A stretch of 55,729 nucleotides of DNA from Treponema sp. (GTDB lineage Bacteria > Spirochaetota > Spirochaetia > Treponematales > Treponemataceae): assembly GCA_017961705.1 (NCBI GenBank), contig JAGCWT010000220.1, forward strand, positions 1-55,729. The letters are read 5' to 3'. Both the position numbers and the translations under genes were made by a program. Numbering within the stretch: position 1 is the stretch's first letter; the number at the start of each line of letters is the position of its first letter. This document shows positions 34,463 to 43,204 of this stretch, piece after piece. Under the pieces are notes generated by a model. The model had not been told where the DNA came from. It did no database searches and worked only from the letters and a program-made list of their open reading frames with translations.

Positions 34463-34855
34463 TTATTTTTTATAACGTTCATTAATAGCCATAAATTTTT
34501 TATCAATATATACTGCATTCACAGTTAGACTTCCTCCAAACCATCTGATGTAAATTCTGTATTCCCCTTCATTATTAAAATCAAAATTCGCCCAAGAGAG
34601 GTCTTCCTTAATTAAAACTTCATTTTCATCATATATAACTTCATCTGGAATAAATCCCCCTTTATAAATTTCCGCATAATTTATTTCTCCTATAGGTTTA
34701 TCCTGAGAATTTTTCAATTTAACCAATAAAATATTATCATTAATCTCACAAGACTGAAATACTGTAATTTTTGGCTCTGTATTATTTTGTTTATTGCAAG
34801 ATGAAAAAAAGATAAAGCAGAATACAAAAAGCACTACAACTCGTTTAAAATCCAT
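34463..34855 (-). CDS. Lipoprotein, immunity-like, paralogue 2
   Basis: 130 residues with a lipoprotein signal (hydrophobic core then FFSSC, acylated Cys at about 20). The mature domain is homologous to residues 66-141 of the protein at 33203-33640, so one paralogue is membrane-anchored by a helix and the other by lipid. Like its paralogue, its ribosome site and ATG lie inside the TEAVKWI codons of a toxin-tail frame. Probably a duplicated cassette. Function unknown. Confidence 0.65.
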   Translation of the reverse strand: MDFKRVVVLFVFCFIFFSSCNKQNNTEPKITVFQSCEINDNILLVKLKNSQDKPIGEINYAEIYKGGFIPDEVIYDENEVLIKEDLSWANFDFNNEGEYRIYIRWFGGSLTVNAVYIDKKFMAINERYKK

Positions 34856-34899
34856 TTAACGGCCTCCGTATATTTATATCCATATATAATGCTACTCCG
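34834..34899 (-). pseudogene. Toxin-tail-like C-terminal fragment 2
   Basis: 21 codons, IIYGYKYTEAVKWILNEL then stop, matching GYEDTEAVKWIEND of fragment 1. It follows the TGA of the gene at 34900-35397 in the same frame and overlaps the ATG of the lipoprotein gene. Confidence 0.5.
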
Positions 34900-35397
34900 T
34901 CAGATTTTCTTGTTTCCGTCTGGGTCTCTGGATTCGTCAAACGCAAGATTAAGAACCTTAATCATGTCTTCTGTAACATTCGCAATTTTAATCTTTTCTT
35001 CCTTGTCAAAAGTTGGAATGTATTTTTTTCCAGACGTATTTAAAGCCAGAATGTTTGAACCATAGACAAATTTTGAATACAAGTTCGTATAGTCATCATG
35101 ATTTCCTATAAAATCAATTTCTAATGTTTTTGACAAATCATCAATAATATTCCACTTGTTCAAATAATCATTACAATCATGATAATCCAAAATATCAAAA
35201 TTGTTTGATACAAACGACGGGTTTTTAAAATGCCTCTTTTTGCAGTATTCTTCCATTTTTTCCTTTTGCGAAAAATATACAACTTTTTTATTCTTGTCAG
35301 TCAAAAAATAAACTTTATCATCTGTACACCATAATAAATAACGAGAAATATTGCAGACTGTAAATTCTATTATGCAAAATTCGGTTTCATTATTCAA
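34900..35397 (-). CDS. Soluble immunity-like protein of unknown function
   Basis: 165 residues, no signal peptide or membrane helix, acidic, rich in Asp, Asn, Lys and Tyr (IIDDLSKTLEIDFIGNHDDYTNLYSKFVYG), a composition often seen in immunity proteins of polymorphic toxin systems. No family is recognised. The frame continues after the TGA as a toxin-tail sequence, so a stop mutation or fusion remnant is possible. The upstream gene ends 19 bases before. Confidence 0.55.
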   Translation of the reverse strand: MNNETEFCIIEFTVCNISRYLLWCTDDKVYFLTDKNKKVVYFSQKEKMEEYCKKRHFKNPSFVSNNFDILDYHDCNDYLNKWNIIDDLSKTLEIDFIGNHDDYTNLYSKFVYGSNILALNTSGKKYIPTFDKEEKIKIANVTEDMIKVLNLAFDESRDPDGNKKI

Positions 35398-35416
35398 AAC
35401 CCCTATCCCTCCATTT

Positions 35417-35884
35417 TTATTCGAGCAAAGAGCGCACCTGGCATCTTTGTATCATAATCCACGTCCGCTTTATGTCAAAAATCATTTTCTTTTGGATAAT
35501 AATCTGTTCCTGATTTTCCAGTCCAAAATGAAACACACCATCCAGACAAACACCCTCAGGAGTTGAAAAACAACTTCCGTCAGAACTTTCCACAGCAATA
35601 TAACGGATTATCGAATTCCAATCATAACAGACATCATAAACTACTCCTTCTGACAATACACGGATATACGGAAACGAAAACGTTGAATCAACGACTATAC
35701 TTTTATGCGGCGAATAAAAATCAGGAACTTCTATATCCAATTCTGCCAGGCTTTTTCCAATAGAAAAATCATTTATATCATGGACAAGAATATCTGGAGT
35801 GGGAATAACCATATCCACTTCAGCAGCAAAAGGCGATGACGACAGCAAAATCAAAAGCAGGTAAAAAAACACATACTTACGCAT
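35417..35884 (-). CDS. Exported protein of unknown function
   Basis: 155 residues with a signal peptide (residues 1-20, LLILLSSSPFAA). The mature part begins EVDMVIPTPDILVHDINDFSIGKSLAELDIEVPDFY and contains a segment with repeated VxYDVCYDWNSIIRYIAVES-like strands. No family is recognised. A GGAG lies about 10 bases before the ATG. It is part of the AT-rich array of small exported genes. Confidence 0.55.
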   Translation of the reverse strand: MRKYVFFYLLLILLSSSPFAAEVDMVIPTPDILVHDINDFSIGKSLAELDIEVPDFYSPHKSIVVDSTFSFPYIRVLSEGVVYDVCYDWNSIIRYIAVESSDGSCFSTPEGVCLDGVFHFGLENQEQIIIQKKMIFDIKRTWIMIQRCQVRSLLE

Positions 35885-36016
35885 CTTAATTTTTCTCCAT
35901 TGGTTTTCGATAATATAGTTTTTGCAAGACCATGCCTCTTTTAATCATTTATTGCCGAATAGTTTAGTTCGATATTCCCACAAATTGTCGTTTATTCAAA
36001 TAACAAGCTTCTAATG

Positions 36017-36202
36017 TTACAAATTCTTGCAACAGTCCACAGAAATTAATATACAAAACACTGTAAAAAAAATGCAAGAACAAACAAGATTTGTCTTAAA
36101 ATCGCTTCCTCTAATATAAACTCTGCAAATAAATAAAAACAGTGTTACAAAAAAAACAACTAATATGCTGCCAAATAATTTTAATAGAATTGTTAAAGTC
36201 AT
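36017..36202 (-). CDS. Small two-helix membrane protein
   Basis: 61 residues from ATG 36202, placed 5 bases after AAGG. Two hydrophobic helices (about 5-27 and 38-56) with a short basic loop between them. No family is recognised. Confidence 0.45.
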   Translation of the reverse strand: MTLTILLKLFGSILVVFFVTLFLFICRVYIRGSDFKTNLVCSCIFFTVFCILISVDCCKNL

Positions 36203-36213
36203 AATCACCTTTC

Positions 36214-37014
36214 TTATTGTTCAAGATTTTTTTTTCGTTTGAAAAAACTGATGCAATTAAAAACTATTAATAATAACTCCGGCCATAACTGGGCTAGCAG
36301 TGAAAGGCAGAGCATCACTTCGTTTAAAGGGCTGGTTAAAATAGCAACAATAATTCCTGCTGACAGCAATAAAGAAATTGCAATGTTTATGATTCTTTTA
36401 TAAGTATTATTATCTATACCATATATCAGCATAACTATAAAAAATAAAAATGAGAAAATAAACAATGGATGACTGAATGTATTTGTAATAGGTGGCTTGG
36501 GGAGCCACATCTCCAAAATAAATAATACTAATAATACATCAATCAGCAGATCCAGCTTTGTTACTTCTTTATTTTTGTTTCTAATAAATACCAGAACAAT
36601 AATTGTTATAAGCAAATATACGAGCAAAGGTGAAAACTGGCATTTTTGCAATGCTTTCTTATACACTTCTGCTTTTTTTATTTTAGCAAAAAATATTGCT
36701 CCATCAATATTTTTACAGTAAAGATAACCGCCTTTTACATTTAACCAAGACGTACCTCCTATGGGACATTGTTTTATTTGAACAAAATCATTTTCAATCA
36801 TATTCCCATAATAAACTTCAAGTGAATCGTCTGAAAGAATGTATTTACCAGAAATCAAAATTTCTTTTTGATCCAGATTAGTGGGAAATTCATTACTAGT
36901 TTTTAGCAGTAACAATTCAAACTCTATCTGATCTGAGAAATCATTTTTCAATCCCAAAATTACCAGCACAATAAAAAAAATTGTCAATAAACTATAATGA
37001 ATAAAGTTATTTTT
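36214..37014 (-). CDS. Polytopic membrane protein of unknown function
   Basis: About 266 residues if translation starts at TTG 37014, which follows a strong GGGAGGGGG; an upstream ATG at 37044 lacks such a site. Residues 5-25 form a first helix, followed by an extracytoplasmic beta-rich domain (about 35-125, with an ILSDDSLEVYYGN segment), then five or six helices and a basic C-terminus (FFKRKKNLEQ). No family is recognised. It may form an operon with the 61-residue membrane protein 11 bases downstream. Confidence 0.55.
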   Translation of the reverse strand, partial: KNNFIHYSLLTIFFIVLVILGLKNDFSDQIEFELLLLKTSNEFPTNLDQKEILISGKYILSDDSLEVYYGNMIENDFVQIKQCPIGGTSWLNVKGGYLYCKNIDGAIFFAKIKKAEVYKKALQKCQFSPLLVYLLITIIVLVFIRNKNKEVTKLDLLIDVLLVLFILEMWLPKPPITNTFSHPLFIFSFLFFIVMLIYGIDNNTYKRIINIAISLLLSAGIIVAILTSPLNEVMLCLSLLAQLWPELLLIVFNCISFFKRKKNLEQ

Positions 37015-37182
37015 CAAAATGCAATGCCCCCTCCCTTTATCCATAAATACAAACATCTCCACGCCGTGTCAAAAAACGCTTTTGCCGTCCCTGCATTCAT
37101 GGGTGCGGGAGGCATAAAATATATTTTACTCTATTATAGCACATTTTTTTGATTTCTTCAGCCTTGCCTAATTCACAATCAT

Positions 37183-37395
37183 TTACCAACCTTCGTACAA
37201 GTTGGGGAAGAAAATAAAAATTAGGACTGCTATTAACCACAGTATTTCCCACACTATAACACTGCGAATAACAAAGGGTTCGTCTACAGAATGTTTATAT
37301 CTTATTACCAACATTCCTCCCCAGCCTATCAAAATAGAAATTGCACCGATGAACCAAATAAGAATGTAACCGAATACCATTTGAAGAATTTCCAT
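37183..37395 (-). CDS. Small two-helix membrane protein
   Basis: About 70 residues from ATG 37395 (8 bases after GGAG) with two hydrophobic helices (about 6-30 and 45-62). No family is recognised. It is the last member of the AT-rich array on this side. Confidence 0.45.
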   Translation of the reverse strand: MEILQMVFGYILIWFIGAISILIGWGGMLVIRYKHSVDEPFVIRSVIVWEILWLIAVLIFIFFPNLYEGW

Positions 37396-37454
37396 ACCCA
37401 TTACTCCATATTTCTCGGAATTATTCAAAAGACGAGGCTCTTTAACAAACCAGT

Positions 37455-37580
37455 CCTACCCCCGATTGGAAGGGCGGCGTAGCCATTCGCGCAAGCGAAT
37501 GGAGCCGAAAGGCAGTTCTCGCAACGAAGTTTCAAGCGAACCCTGGAAAGCGGGTTAGCATATAAAAGCAGGTCCAGAAA
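37455..37580 (+). repeat. Dispersed structured repeat, family 1, copy 7 (chimeric with family 2)
   Basis: cctacccccgattggaaggg, ggcggcgtag, hairpin ccattcgc-gcaa-gcgaatgg, hairpin gccgaaaggc, then ctcgcaacgaagtttcaagc, a block otherwise found in family 2 at 3590 and 4694, then aaccctggaaagcgggttag. The tail matches the copy at 2574. Confidence 0.8.
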
Positions 37581-37585
37581 AAAAT

Positions 37586-38359
37586 TCAGCCACCAACAAT
37601 CGCGCTAATGTTTCCGTGAAGGTAAAGCCGTATTAGCCCACAGAGTACAAGGTGTGCCGGATAGTAAATGTAGAAGAACCATTTCATGAATTTCATGCCG
37701 CCGCGCTGACCGTTGTAGTTTTTGACGAAGGGCCAGACGATGATTACACCAAGTTGGATAAAGGCATAAACTTTGTCTATGCAAAAGAACCAGACGAGTG
37801 CGTAGAGCAAAACCCATTTTTCCATGTGAAGGATTTGTTTGGTAAGGCTTCCCCGGTGGATGTGGATTTCCATGATTGCAAGGACTGCTATGCTTGACCA
37901 GTCGGCAGGAAAGACGATTGCCGTAATTACAAAAACAAAGAGCGTTTTCTGCCACTGCTTTAAAAATTGCGCGTCAATGATGCAGAGGAGGACGATTCCC
38001 CATGCCAGCGCCCAGATGACGCTTGTCTGGTTAAAGACCGTTGTCTTAAATGGGATGAAGGGAATTCCAAATGCAAAGTTGTAGGCAAAGTGGGAGATGA
38101 ATGCAAATACAAAAAGCCTGGCAATGTATTTTTTTACGTTGTGTGTATGGGCATAACCTTCCGCGCACATGAACCACATTGTTGGAGCCGTTAGCCTTCC
38201 GATTATGTGCAGCAGAATAATCCACCAGTCGTAGTTGTAGCCCGGCCAGATGACGCAAGTTAAGTGGTCAATTGTCATTGCGATGATTGCAAAGAGTTTA
38301 AGCTGGTTGCCGGTAAAGCCTTTTGTTTTTAATGATTCAACTTTCTGTTCGTTCTGCAT
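37586..38359 (-). CDS. TraX-like membrane protein
   Basis: 257 residues with seven or eight hydrophobic helices. The TIDHLTCVI motif near residue 30 and the overall arrangement fit the TraX family, first seen as the F-plasmid pilin acetylase but widespread in chromosomes as a presumed acyltransferase. The ATG used (38359) has a GAGGA ribosome site. It overlaps the 3' end of the MATE gene by 23 bases, so translation is coupled. No conjugation genes are nearby. Confidence 0.85.
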   Translation of the reverse strand: MQNEQKVESLKTKGFTGNQLKLFAIIAMTIDHLTCVIWPGYNYDWWIILLHIIGRLTAPTMWFMCAEGYAHTHNVKKYIARLFVFAFISHFAYNFAFGIPFIPFKTTVFNQTSVIWALAWGIVLLCIIDAQFLKQWQKTLFVFVITAIVFPADWSSIAVLAIMEIHIHRGSLTKQILHMEKWVLLYALVWFFCIDKVYAFIQLGVIIVWPFVKNYNGQRGGMKFMKWFFYIYYPAHLVLCGLIRLYLHGNISAIVGG

Positions 38360-39731
38360 CAAAATTCCTCGTAATGTTTTTCATCCATTTTTTACGCTTG
38401 TAGTGGACCACATTGAATATCATCTTTTCCCATTCATCAAGGTAAACGATAAGGTAAACCACGAGCGGAGGAAGGTGCAGGACAAATGCGCAGAAGAATC
38501 CAAGCGGTACGGAAACAGCCCACATGGAAATGGTGTCCAGGACAAAGCCCCACTTTGCGTCCCCACCGGCACGGAAAACTCCGCAAATCAAAACGGTGTT
38601 TATTGCAGCACCCAAAAGCGAAATGCAGTTGATGTACAAAAGCGGCGTAAGGAAATAGGTTGCCTGTTCATTCAAGTCTGCAATCCTAAAAAGAATGGGA
38701 CGGCACAGACCCAAGATGACGGCTCCAAGGGCACCTGCAAATATCGTACTTTTTACAAGCCGGGATGCATTGCGCTCAACAAGTTCCATCTGGTTTGCGC
38801 CCATCTGCTTTCCCAAAATAATTGCACCGCCGTAAGCCATTCCAAAGCAAAGGACGCTTGCCAAATTGCGGACCGCATTTACTACGGAATTTGCCGCAAC
38901 CAAATCAGCACCCAGGTGGCCCATGATTACCGCATACATTGACCAGCCAGCTCCCCACACGGCCTCGTTCCCAATGGCAGGAAGGGAGTAGCGGACAAAA
39001 TCTTTTAACAGCACGGCATCCTTTCGGAAAAGGGTTTCCAGACGGAAGTGAATCTCCTTGACCCGCGCACAGACTATAGCGCAAATCAAAAATTCTATTA
39101 CGCGGGAAATTGTTGTGGCAATGGCAACACCGCGCACCCCCATCTTGGGAATGCCAAAAACACCAAAGATAAATACTGCGTTCAAGCCTATGTCGAGCAG
39201 AAGGGCAAGCGTCGTTATTACGGTTACAGTCCTAACCCGCTCTATGCTCTTTAGAACAGCCTGGTAAATCTGCGAAAAGGCAAGGATAAAAAAACTTATG
39301 CTCACACCCTTAAGGTAGACGCTGCCGATTTTTATAAGCTCTTCATCGTTGGTAAAAATCTTCATCAAAAGCTGGGGAAAGAAAAATGCAAGAAAGGCAA
39401 ATATCAGACCGATTCCTGCTGAAATTTTTGTGCCGATTCCAAAAATGGTTTCTATTGAATGGGTGTCCTGCTTACCCCAATACTGGGCTGCCAGCATCAC
39501 TACGCCCGAAGAAAGGCCTATGAAGAAGAGGAATAGTATGAACTGAATGTAAGAGGCAAGGTTTACAGCCGCAATTGCACTCTGCCCTACGTAGCCCAGC
39601 ATAATTACGTCTGCCGAGCCAACCGCCGCCGAAATAAGGTTTTGCAAAGCGATGGGGCCTACGATTGTAAAAAGGGACTTGTAAAACTGCCTGGATTCTT
39701 CCTGCATTTGTTGTGATTTTTCTAAAAGCAT
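38337..39731 (-). CDS. MATE family efflux transporter
   Basis: Cation-coupled drug or metabolite exporter of the inner membrane. From ATG 39731 the product is 464 residues with twelve hydrophobic helices in two similar halves; GPIALQNLISAAVGSADVIMLGYVG near the N-terminus is a typical MATE start. An upstream TTG-initiated reading adds 29 residues of atypical sequence and is unlikely. No strong ribosome site is visible. Overlaps the TraX-like gene. Confidence 0.9.
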   Translation of the reverse strand: MLLEKSQQMQEESRQFYKSLFTIVGPIALQNLISAAVGSADVIMLGYVGQSAIAAVNLASYIQFILFLFFIGLSSGVVMLAAQYWGKQDTHSIETIFGIGTKISAGIGLIFAFLAFFFPQLLMKIFTNDEELIKIGSVYLKGVSISFFILAFSQIYQAVLKSIERVRTVTVITTLALLLDIGLNAVFIFGVFGIPKMGVRGVAIATTISRVIEFLICAIVCARVKEIHFRLETLFRKDAVLLKDFVRYSLPAIGNEAVWGAGWSMYAVIMGHLGADLVAANSVVNAVRNLASVLCFGMAYGGAIILGKQMGANQMELVERNASRLVKSTIFAGALGAVILGLCRPILFRIADLNEQATYFLTPLLYINCISLLGAAINTVLICGVFRAGGDAKWGFVLDTISMWAVSVPLGFFCAFVLHLPPLVVYLIVYLDEWEKMIFNVVHYKRKKWMKNITRNFDAERTES

Positions 39732-39868
39732 TCTTTGAATATAGCAATAAAAAGGAAGTCTATCAACGCACATCCTTGAAAAAAGAAACAAATTCTGAAA
39801 GAATTGTATAGAATACATTTATTCTTAGGCTTTGCTGCCAAAAATAACTTATGCAGGAAATAAATTAA

Positions 39869-40405
39869 ATGGAAACAAAAAGGCTTATCTTACGCAAATG
39901 GAAAGATGATGATGCAGAGGAATTATATAAATATGCAAGCAATCCTGATGTTGGACCAATTGCTGGTTGGCCTCCCCACAAGAGTATAGAAGAAAGCCGT
40001 GATGTAATAAAAAATGTTTTTAATGGAAAAGAGGCTTACGCTATATGCCTAAAAGAAGACGGCAAGGCAATTGGTGCAATTGAACTAAAGCTCAACGGAC
40101 ACACAGACATGACCGAGCGCGATGATGAGTGTGAACTTGGCTACTGGCTTGGAAAACCATTCTGGGGTTGCGGAATAATGACAGAGGCCGCAAAAGAAAT
40201 AATCCGCCACGCATTCGAAGACTGCGGTATGCAAAAAGTTTGGGTTGGCTATTACGAAGGCAACGAAAAGTCCAAGAGGGTTCAGGAAAAGTGTGGTTTT
40301 AAATTCCAGTGGAAATCAGAAAATGTTGATGTTCCACTTATGCATGAAAAACGCAACGGATATGTAAGCCTTCTTACAAAAGAAGACTGGCTCAAATCTT
40401 TATAG
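39869..40405 (+). CDS. GNAT N-acetyltransferase, RimJ/RimL-like
   Basis: 178 residues. It begins METKRLILRKWKDDDAEELY, the usual RimJ/L start, and contains the acetyl-CoA loop region ELGYWLGKPFWGCGIMTEAAKEI and the C-terminal VQEKCGFKFQ. Substrate is probably a protein N-terminus or small amine. Ribosome site caggaaa. The TfoX-N gene follows after 21 bases, so the two are likely co-transcribed. Confidence 0.88.
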   Translation: METKRLILRKWKDDDAEELYKYASNPDVGPIAGWPPHKSIEESRDVIKNVFNGKEAYAICLKEDGKAIGAIELKLNGHTDMTERDDECELGYWLGKPFWGCGIMTEAAKEIIRHAFEDCGMQKVWVGYYEGNEKSKRVQEKCGFKFQWKSENVDVPLMHEKRNGYVSLLTKEDWLKSL

Positions 40406-40426
40406 AAGAAAATATAAGGAGAAAAA

Positions 40427-40732
40427 ATGGCGTCAACAAAAGAGTACCTTGACTTTGTATTAGAGCAGCTTTCCCAGCTTGACCAAATAAGCTACCGTGC
40501 AATGATGGGAGAGTTCATCATCTATTACCGCAAAAAAATCATCGGCGGAATTTACGACAACCGCTTTCTTGTAAAGAACATAAAATCTGCCGCAGAAAAA
40601 ATGCCGGATGCCACGCTTGAACTTCCCTACGAAGGTGCAAAGAAAATGCTTCTGGTAGAAGACATAGAAAACAAAGATTTTCTCCGGGAACTTTTTAATG
40701 CCATGTATGACGAGGTGGCAAAGTCAAAATAA
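40427..40732 (+). CDS. TfoX N-terminal domain protein
   Basis: 101 residues matching the stand-alone TfoX-N fold: YLDFVLEQLSQLDQISYRAMMGEFIIYYRKKIIGGI and LPYEGAKKMLLVED. Full TfoX/Sxy regulates competence, but single-domain proteins of this kind have no established role. Ribosome site aaggag. Confidence 0.88.
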   Translation: MASTKEYLDFVLEQLSQLDQISYRAMMGEFIIYYRKKIIGGIYDNRFLVKNIKSAAEKMPDATLELPYEGAKKMLLVEDIENKDFLRELFNAMYDEVAKSK

Positions 40733-40778
40733 TAATGATGGTTACAAGGGCTGCAAGGAAATTGCCTCCATCCAGTTG

Positions 40779-41801
40779 CTATAGCTCCATCTTGCTAACC
40801 TTTGCCCGTTTGTCCAACCAGTCGTCCACCAATTCCTTTGGCGCAAGAGGCATTGCTTCGTCTGCCCACTGCCAAGTCCAGTGCTGTATGGAATAGAGCT
40901 GGTTGCTTCTAAAACTCAAAATTATTCCGTCTCCATTGGGGCCAGGATTTTTCTTGTCCGGAACAATTGTCTGGTTCTCTCCCCAAATTCTGTTTTTTGC
41001 ATAGCGGACAGCGTAACCGTGCAAATGAATTTTATAGTCAAGGTAGTCAGCTTGGCACATGCAGCCAAAAGAACCACGCGTCATCTTGCGGAAGTCATAA
41101 TCTTTTGGAAGCTTAAAGACTTCTTTTGTCATCTGAATGTTTTTCATCTCTCCAAGCGAATAACGTCGGCTTGCTTTTTTTACAATATCCAGGGCATGCA
41201 GGTTCCAGTTGCCGTTGTCAAAAATAAGCTGCCAGGGTTGAACCATTCTTTTATAAGGCCTTGGATCTGTAAGTGACTGGTAAAGAAAAGTAATCACCCT
41301 GTTTTGCTTAAGGGCTTCGTCTATAATCCTCCACGTTTCCGCAGGAATTGACTTGTTTGGAGCGCCAACAAAAATAATTCTGTCATTGTCCGGCTTTTTG
41401 TTTATCCTAATGTTTTCTATGGACAAATCATGGTTTTCTATTGACAGTGATTCAAAAACTTCCTGCGCTTCTTTGTAAAGGGGATTGCCTTTTACCATGT
41501 CCATCAAAGTCTTTATAAGCTTGGCGGCTTTTGCAGCATTTTCATCAGTATAAAAACGAGGCAACCTGTATTTGGGATCCGTATAAAAATATCCGCTTGT
41601 TTCAAAATCCGTATCGATTGGAGCTTGATATTTTTCCTGCAAGTCTTCAATGTCCCTAAAAAAAGACGTGCGGCTGGTTTTAATATTGTACTTGTCCCTA
41701 AGTTCAGAAATAATCTGGTTCCATTTTAATTTTCTTCCAGATGCGATTATCTCATCTATCGCCTGATACCTTTTTGCTTTTTCTGTAAAGTCTACAGCCA
41801 T
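40779..41801 (-). CDS. WYL-domain transcriptional regulator
   Basis: 340 residues from ATG 41801 (AAAGGAG upstream). The N-terminal part has a helix-turn-helix region (KWNQIISELRDKYNIKTSRTSFFRDIEDLQEKY); the C-terminal half has the WYL fold (VITFLYQSLTDPRPYKRMVQPWQLIFDNGNWNLHALD), a ligand or nucleic-acid sensing domain. WYL regulators often control defence or DNA-damage genes, but this one follows a GNAT gene 36 bases upstream and its target is unknown. Confidence 0.87.
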   Translation of the reverse strand: MAVDFTEKAKRYQAIDEIIASGRKLKWNQIISELRDKYNIKTSRTSFFRDIEDLQEKYQAPIDTDFETSGYFYTDPKYRLPRFYTDENAAKAAKLIKTLMDMVKGNPLYKEAQEVFESLSIENHDLSIENIRINKKPDNDRIIFVGAPNKSIPAETWRIIDEALKQNRVITFLYQSLTDPRPYKRMVQPWQLIFDNGNWNLHALDIVKKASRRYSLGEMKNIQMTKEVFKLPKDYDFRKMTRGSFGCMCQADYLDYKIHLHGYAVRYAKNRIWGENQTIVPDKKNPGPNGDGIILSFRSNQLYSIQHWTWQWADEAMPLAPKELVDDWLDKRAKVSKMEL

Positions 41802-41837
41802 AAGTGCATCTCCTTTAGTCGGGAACAAATTGAATTT

Positions 41838-42581
41838 TTATTTGCCGTATTCTTCCAAAAGGTTATAAACCTCATCTTCAGACAAAACACCACGCGCAAG
41901 ATTTTTGGGTAAGAGTCCTGCTTCGTCCGCCACAAAATCACGCTTCCATGCAGAACTGCCGTAATAGTCCGACAGTTTTTTTAGCATTTCATCAAACCCG
42001 CCCTTTGCCTTTTGCATTATATCCTCGTAATAAGAAATCCGCTTTATCTGCTCTTGTATGGATTCTTTCGTAGCAGGAAGAATTTTTTCAAAGCGGAACA
42101 TATCCAGCATCTCACCGTCCTTGTCACCAGGGGCTTGATGATGATCGTTATAATATTCAACAATTTTAAAGCCACAGCGGTTTACATAAAAATGGATGTT
42201 GCGCTTTTCAAAATAAGGGGTTACTGTTTCCCAAACCGTAACCTCCGGATGCATGGCCTCCAGCTCGCACCAAGCCGCATAGCCAAAGCCTTTGCCATGA
42301 AAAGCCGGAGAAACAAAAAGCAATTCAAGTTGGCCTTGGTCATATTCCGTTTTAAAAACAAGACCGCCCAAAACTTTGCCGTCTTCCACAATGCGGTAGG
42401 CTGAACCTTCATCAATTGCAGAAGAAATCGTGTCGCGTGAAATGATTTCTCCATCTTCCTCAAAGTGCATGTCCCTCTGTCCAAATTCTTCCATAGCACC
42501 ATAATTGAATGCATCCTGGTTGTCCCTTATGAACTGTTCCCTGTCTGACTGCTCAAGCGGAAAAAGCGTTACCTCTAACAT
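41838..42581 (-). CDS. GNAT acetyltransferase fused to a DUF4298 domain
   Basis: 247 residues. The N-terminal GNAT domain (about 1-165) has LELLFVSPAFHGKGFGYAAW, the acetyl-CoA loop, and VNRCGFKIVEYYN. The C-terminal 70 residues match DUF4298 (YYEDIMQKAKGGFDEMLKKL, FVADEAGLLPKNLARGVLSE). These are often separate genes. On the minus strand ATGACG-17-TATATT ends 6 bases before the ATG and no ribosome site is seen, suggesting a leaderless mRNA shared with the WYL gene. Confidence 0.85.
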   Translation of the reverse strand: MLEVTLFPLEQSDREQFIRDNQDAFNYGAMEEFGQRDMHFEEDGEIISRDTISSAIDEGSAYRIVEDGKVLGGLVFKTEYDQGQLELLFVSPAFHGKGFGYAAWCELEAMHPEVTVWETVTPYFEKRNIHFYVNRCGFKIVEYYNDHHQAPGDKDGEMLDMFRFEKILPATKESIQEQIKRISYYEDIMQKAKGGFDEMLKKLSDYYGSSAWKRDFVADEAGLLPKNLARGVLSEDEVYNLLEEYGK

Positions 42582-42771
42582 AAGATTAATATAGCACTAA
42601 AAAAGCTTTTCGTCATTAACAGAACTGCCATCTATATTTGCAAATATTCCGGCAAGTTTACAAGCAAATTCAAATATGATAAAATTCATGAATAAAAATT
42701 CATTGGCAACACTTTGGATTTCTAATTATACTTTGCAGAATCAGTCAGGTCATAGACACAGGAGAAGCGCA

Positions 42772-43146
42772 ATGTTTGAAAGTGAATATGCAAAATGCGA
42801 ATACATAGCAAAAGACAATGTTGTTTTTCACGTATGGAAAAAAGAAGCCCACTTTGATGACTACCGCAATCCGGTCATTGCATCGCTCGAACTGCTAAGG
42901 GAACACAAGGGAAGCATTTTTATCGTAGATGCACGCAATGGTTTTGAAGATGTTAAAGAAGACGTAGAATGGGGCTTTTCCTATTTTCTTCCCCAACTAA
43001 AAAAGACCGGCTGCAGCATCTGGGGTTTTATTCTGCCCAAGCTTTCCAACATAGAAGGCGAGATTGATCTTTGGAGCAGAGAGATAGAAAAAAACTTTCG
43101 CGTAATAAGAGCGGAATCCTACGAAGAAGTGCTAGCCAAATGCTGA
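42772..43146 (+). CDS. Small soluble protein of unknown function
   Basis: 124 residues from ATG 42772, which has a clear AGGAGAAG site; a longer upstream reading is not needed. An alpha/beta pattern with GSIFIVDARNGFEDVKEDVEW and GCSIWGFILPK could be a STAS-like or SpoIIAA-like fold, but this is uncertain. It lies 58 bases before the exonuclease gene. Confidence 0.6.
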   Translation: MFESEYAKCEYIAKDNVVFHVWKKEAHFDDYRNPVIASLELLREHKGSIFIVDARNGFEDVKEDVEWGFSYFLPQLKKTGCSIWGFILPKLSNIEGEIDLWSREIEKNFRVIRAESYEEVLAKC

Positions 43147-43204
43147 TTCACGCTTGCTTTTCCAAGCCGTAGTGATATAATCAAAAAATAAAAGGAAGAT
43201 TCAA

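Noticed and set aside
34337..34528. Plus-strand 63-codon frame starting near a repeated motif
   Set aside because: No ribosome site or recognisable domain, and it overlaps the antisense end of the lipoprotein gene.
37586..38359. Conjugative element suggested by the TraX-like gene
   Set aside because: TraX homologues are common in chromosomes and no relaxase, type IV secretion or integrase gene is nearby.
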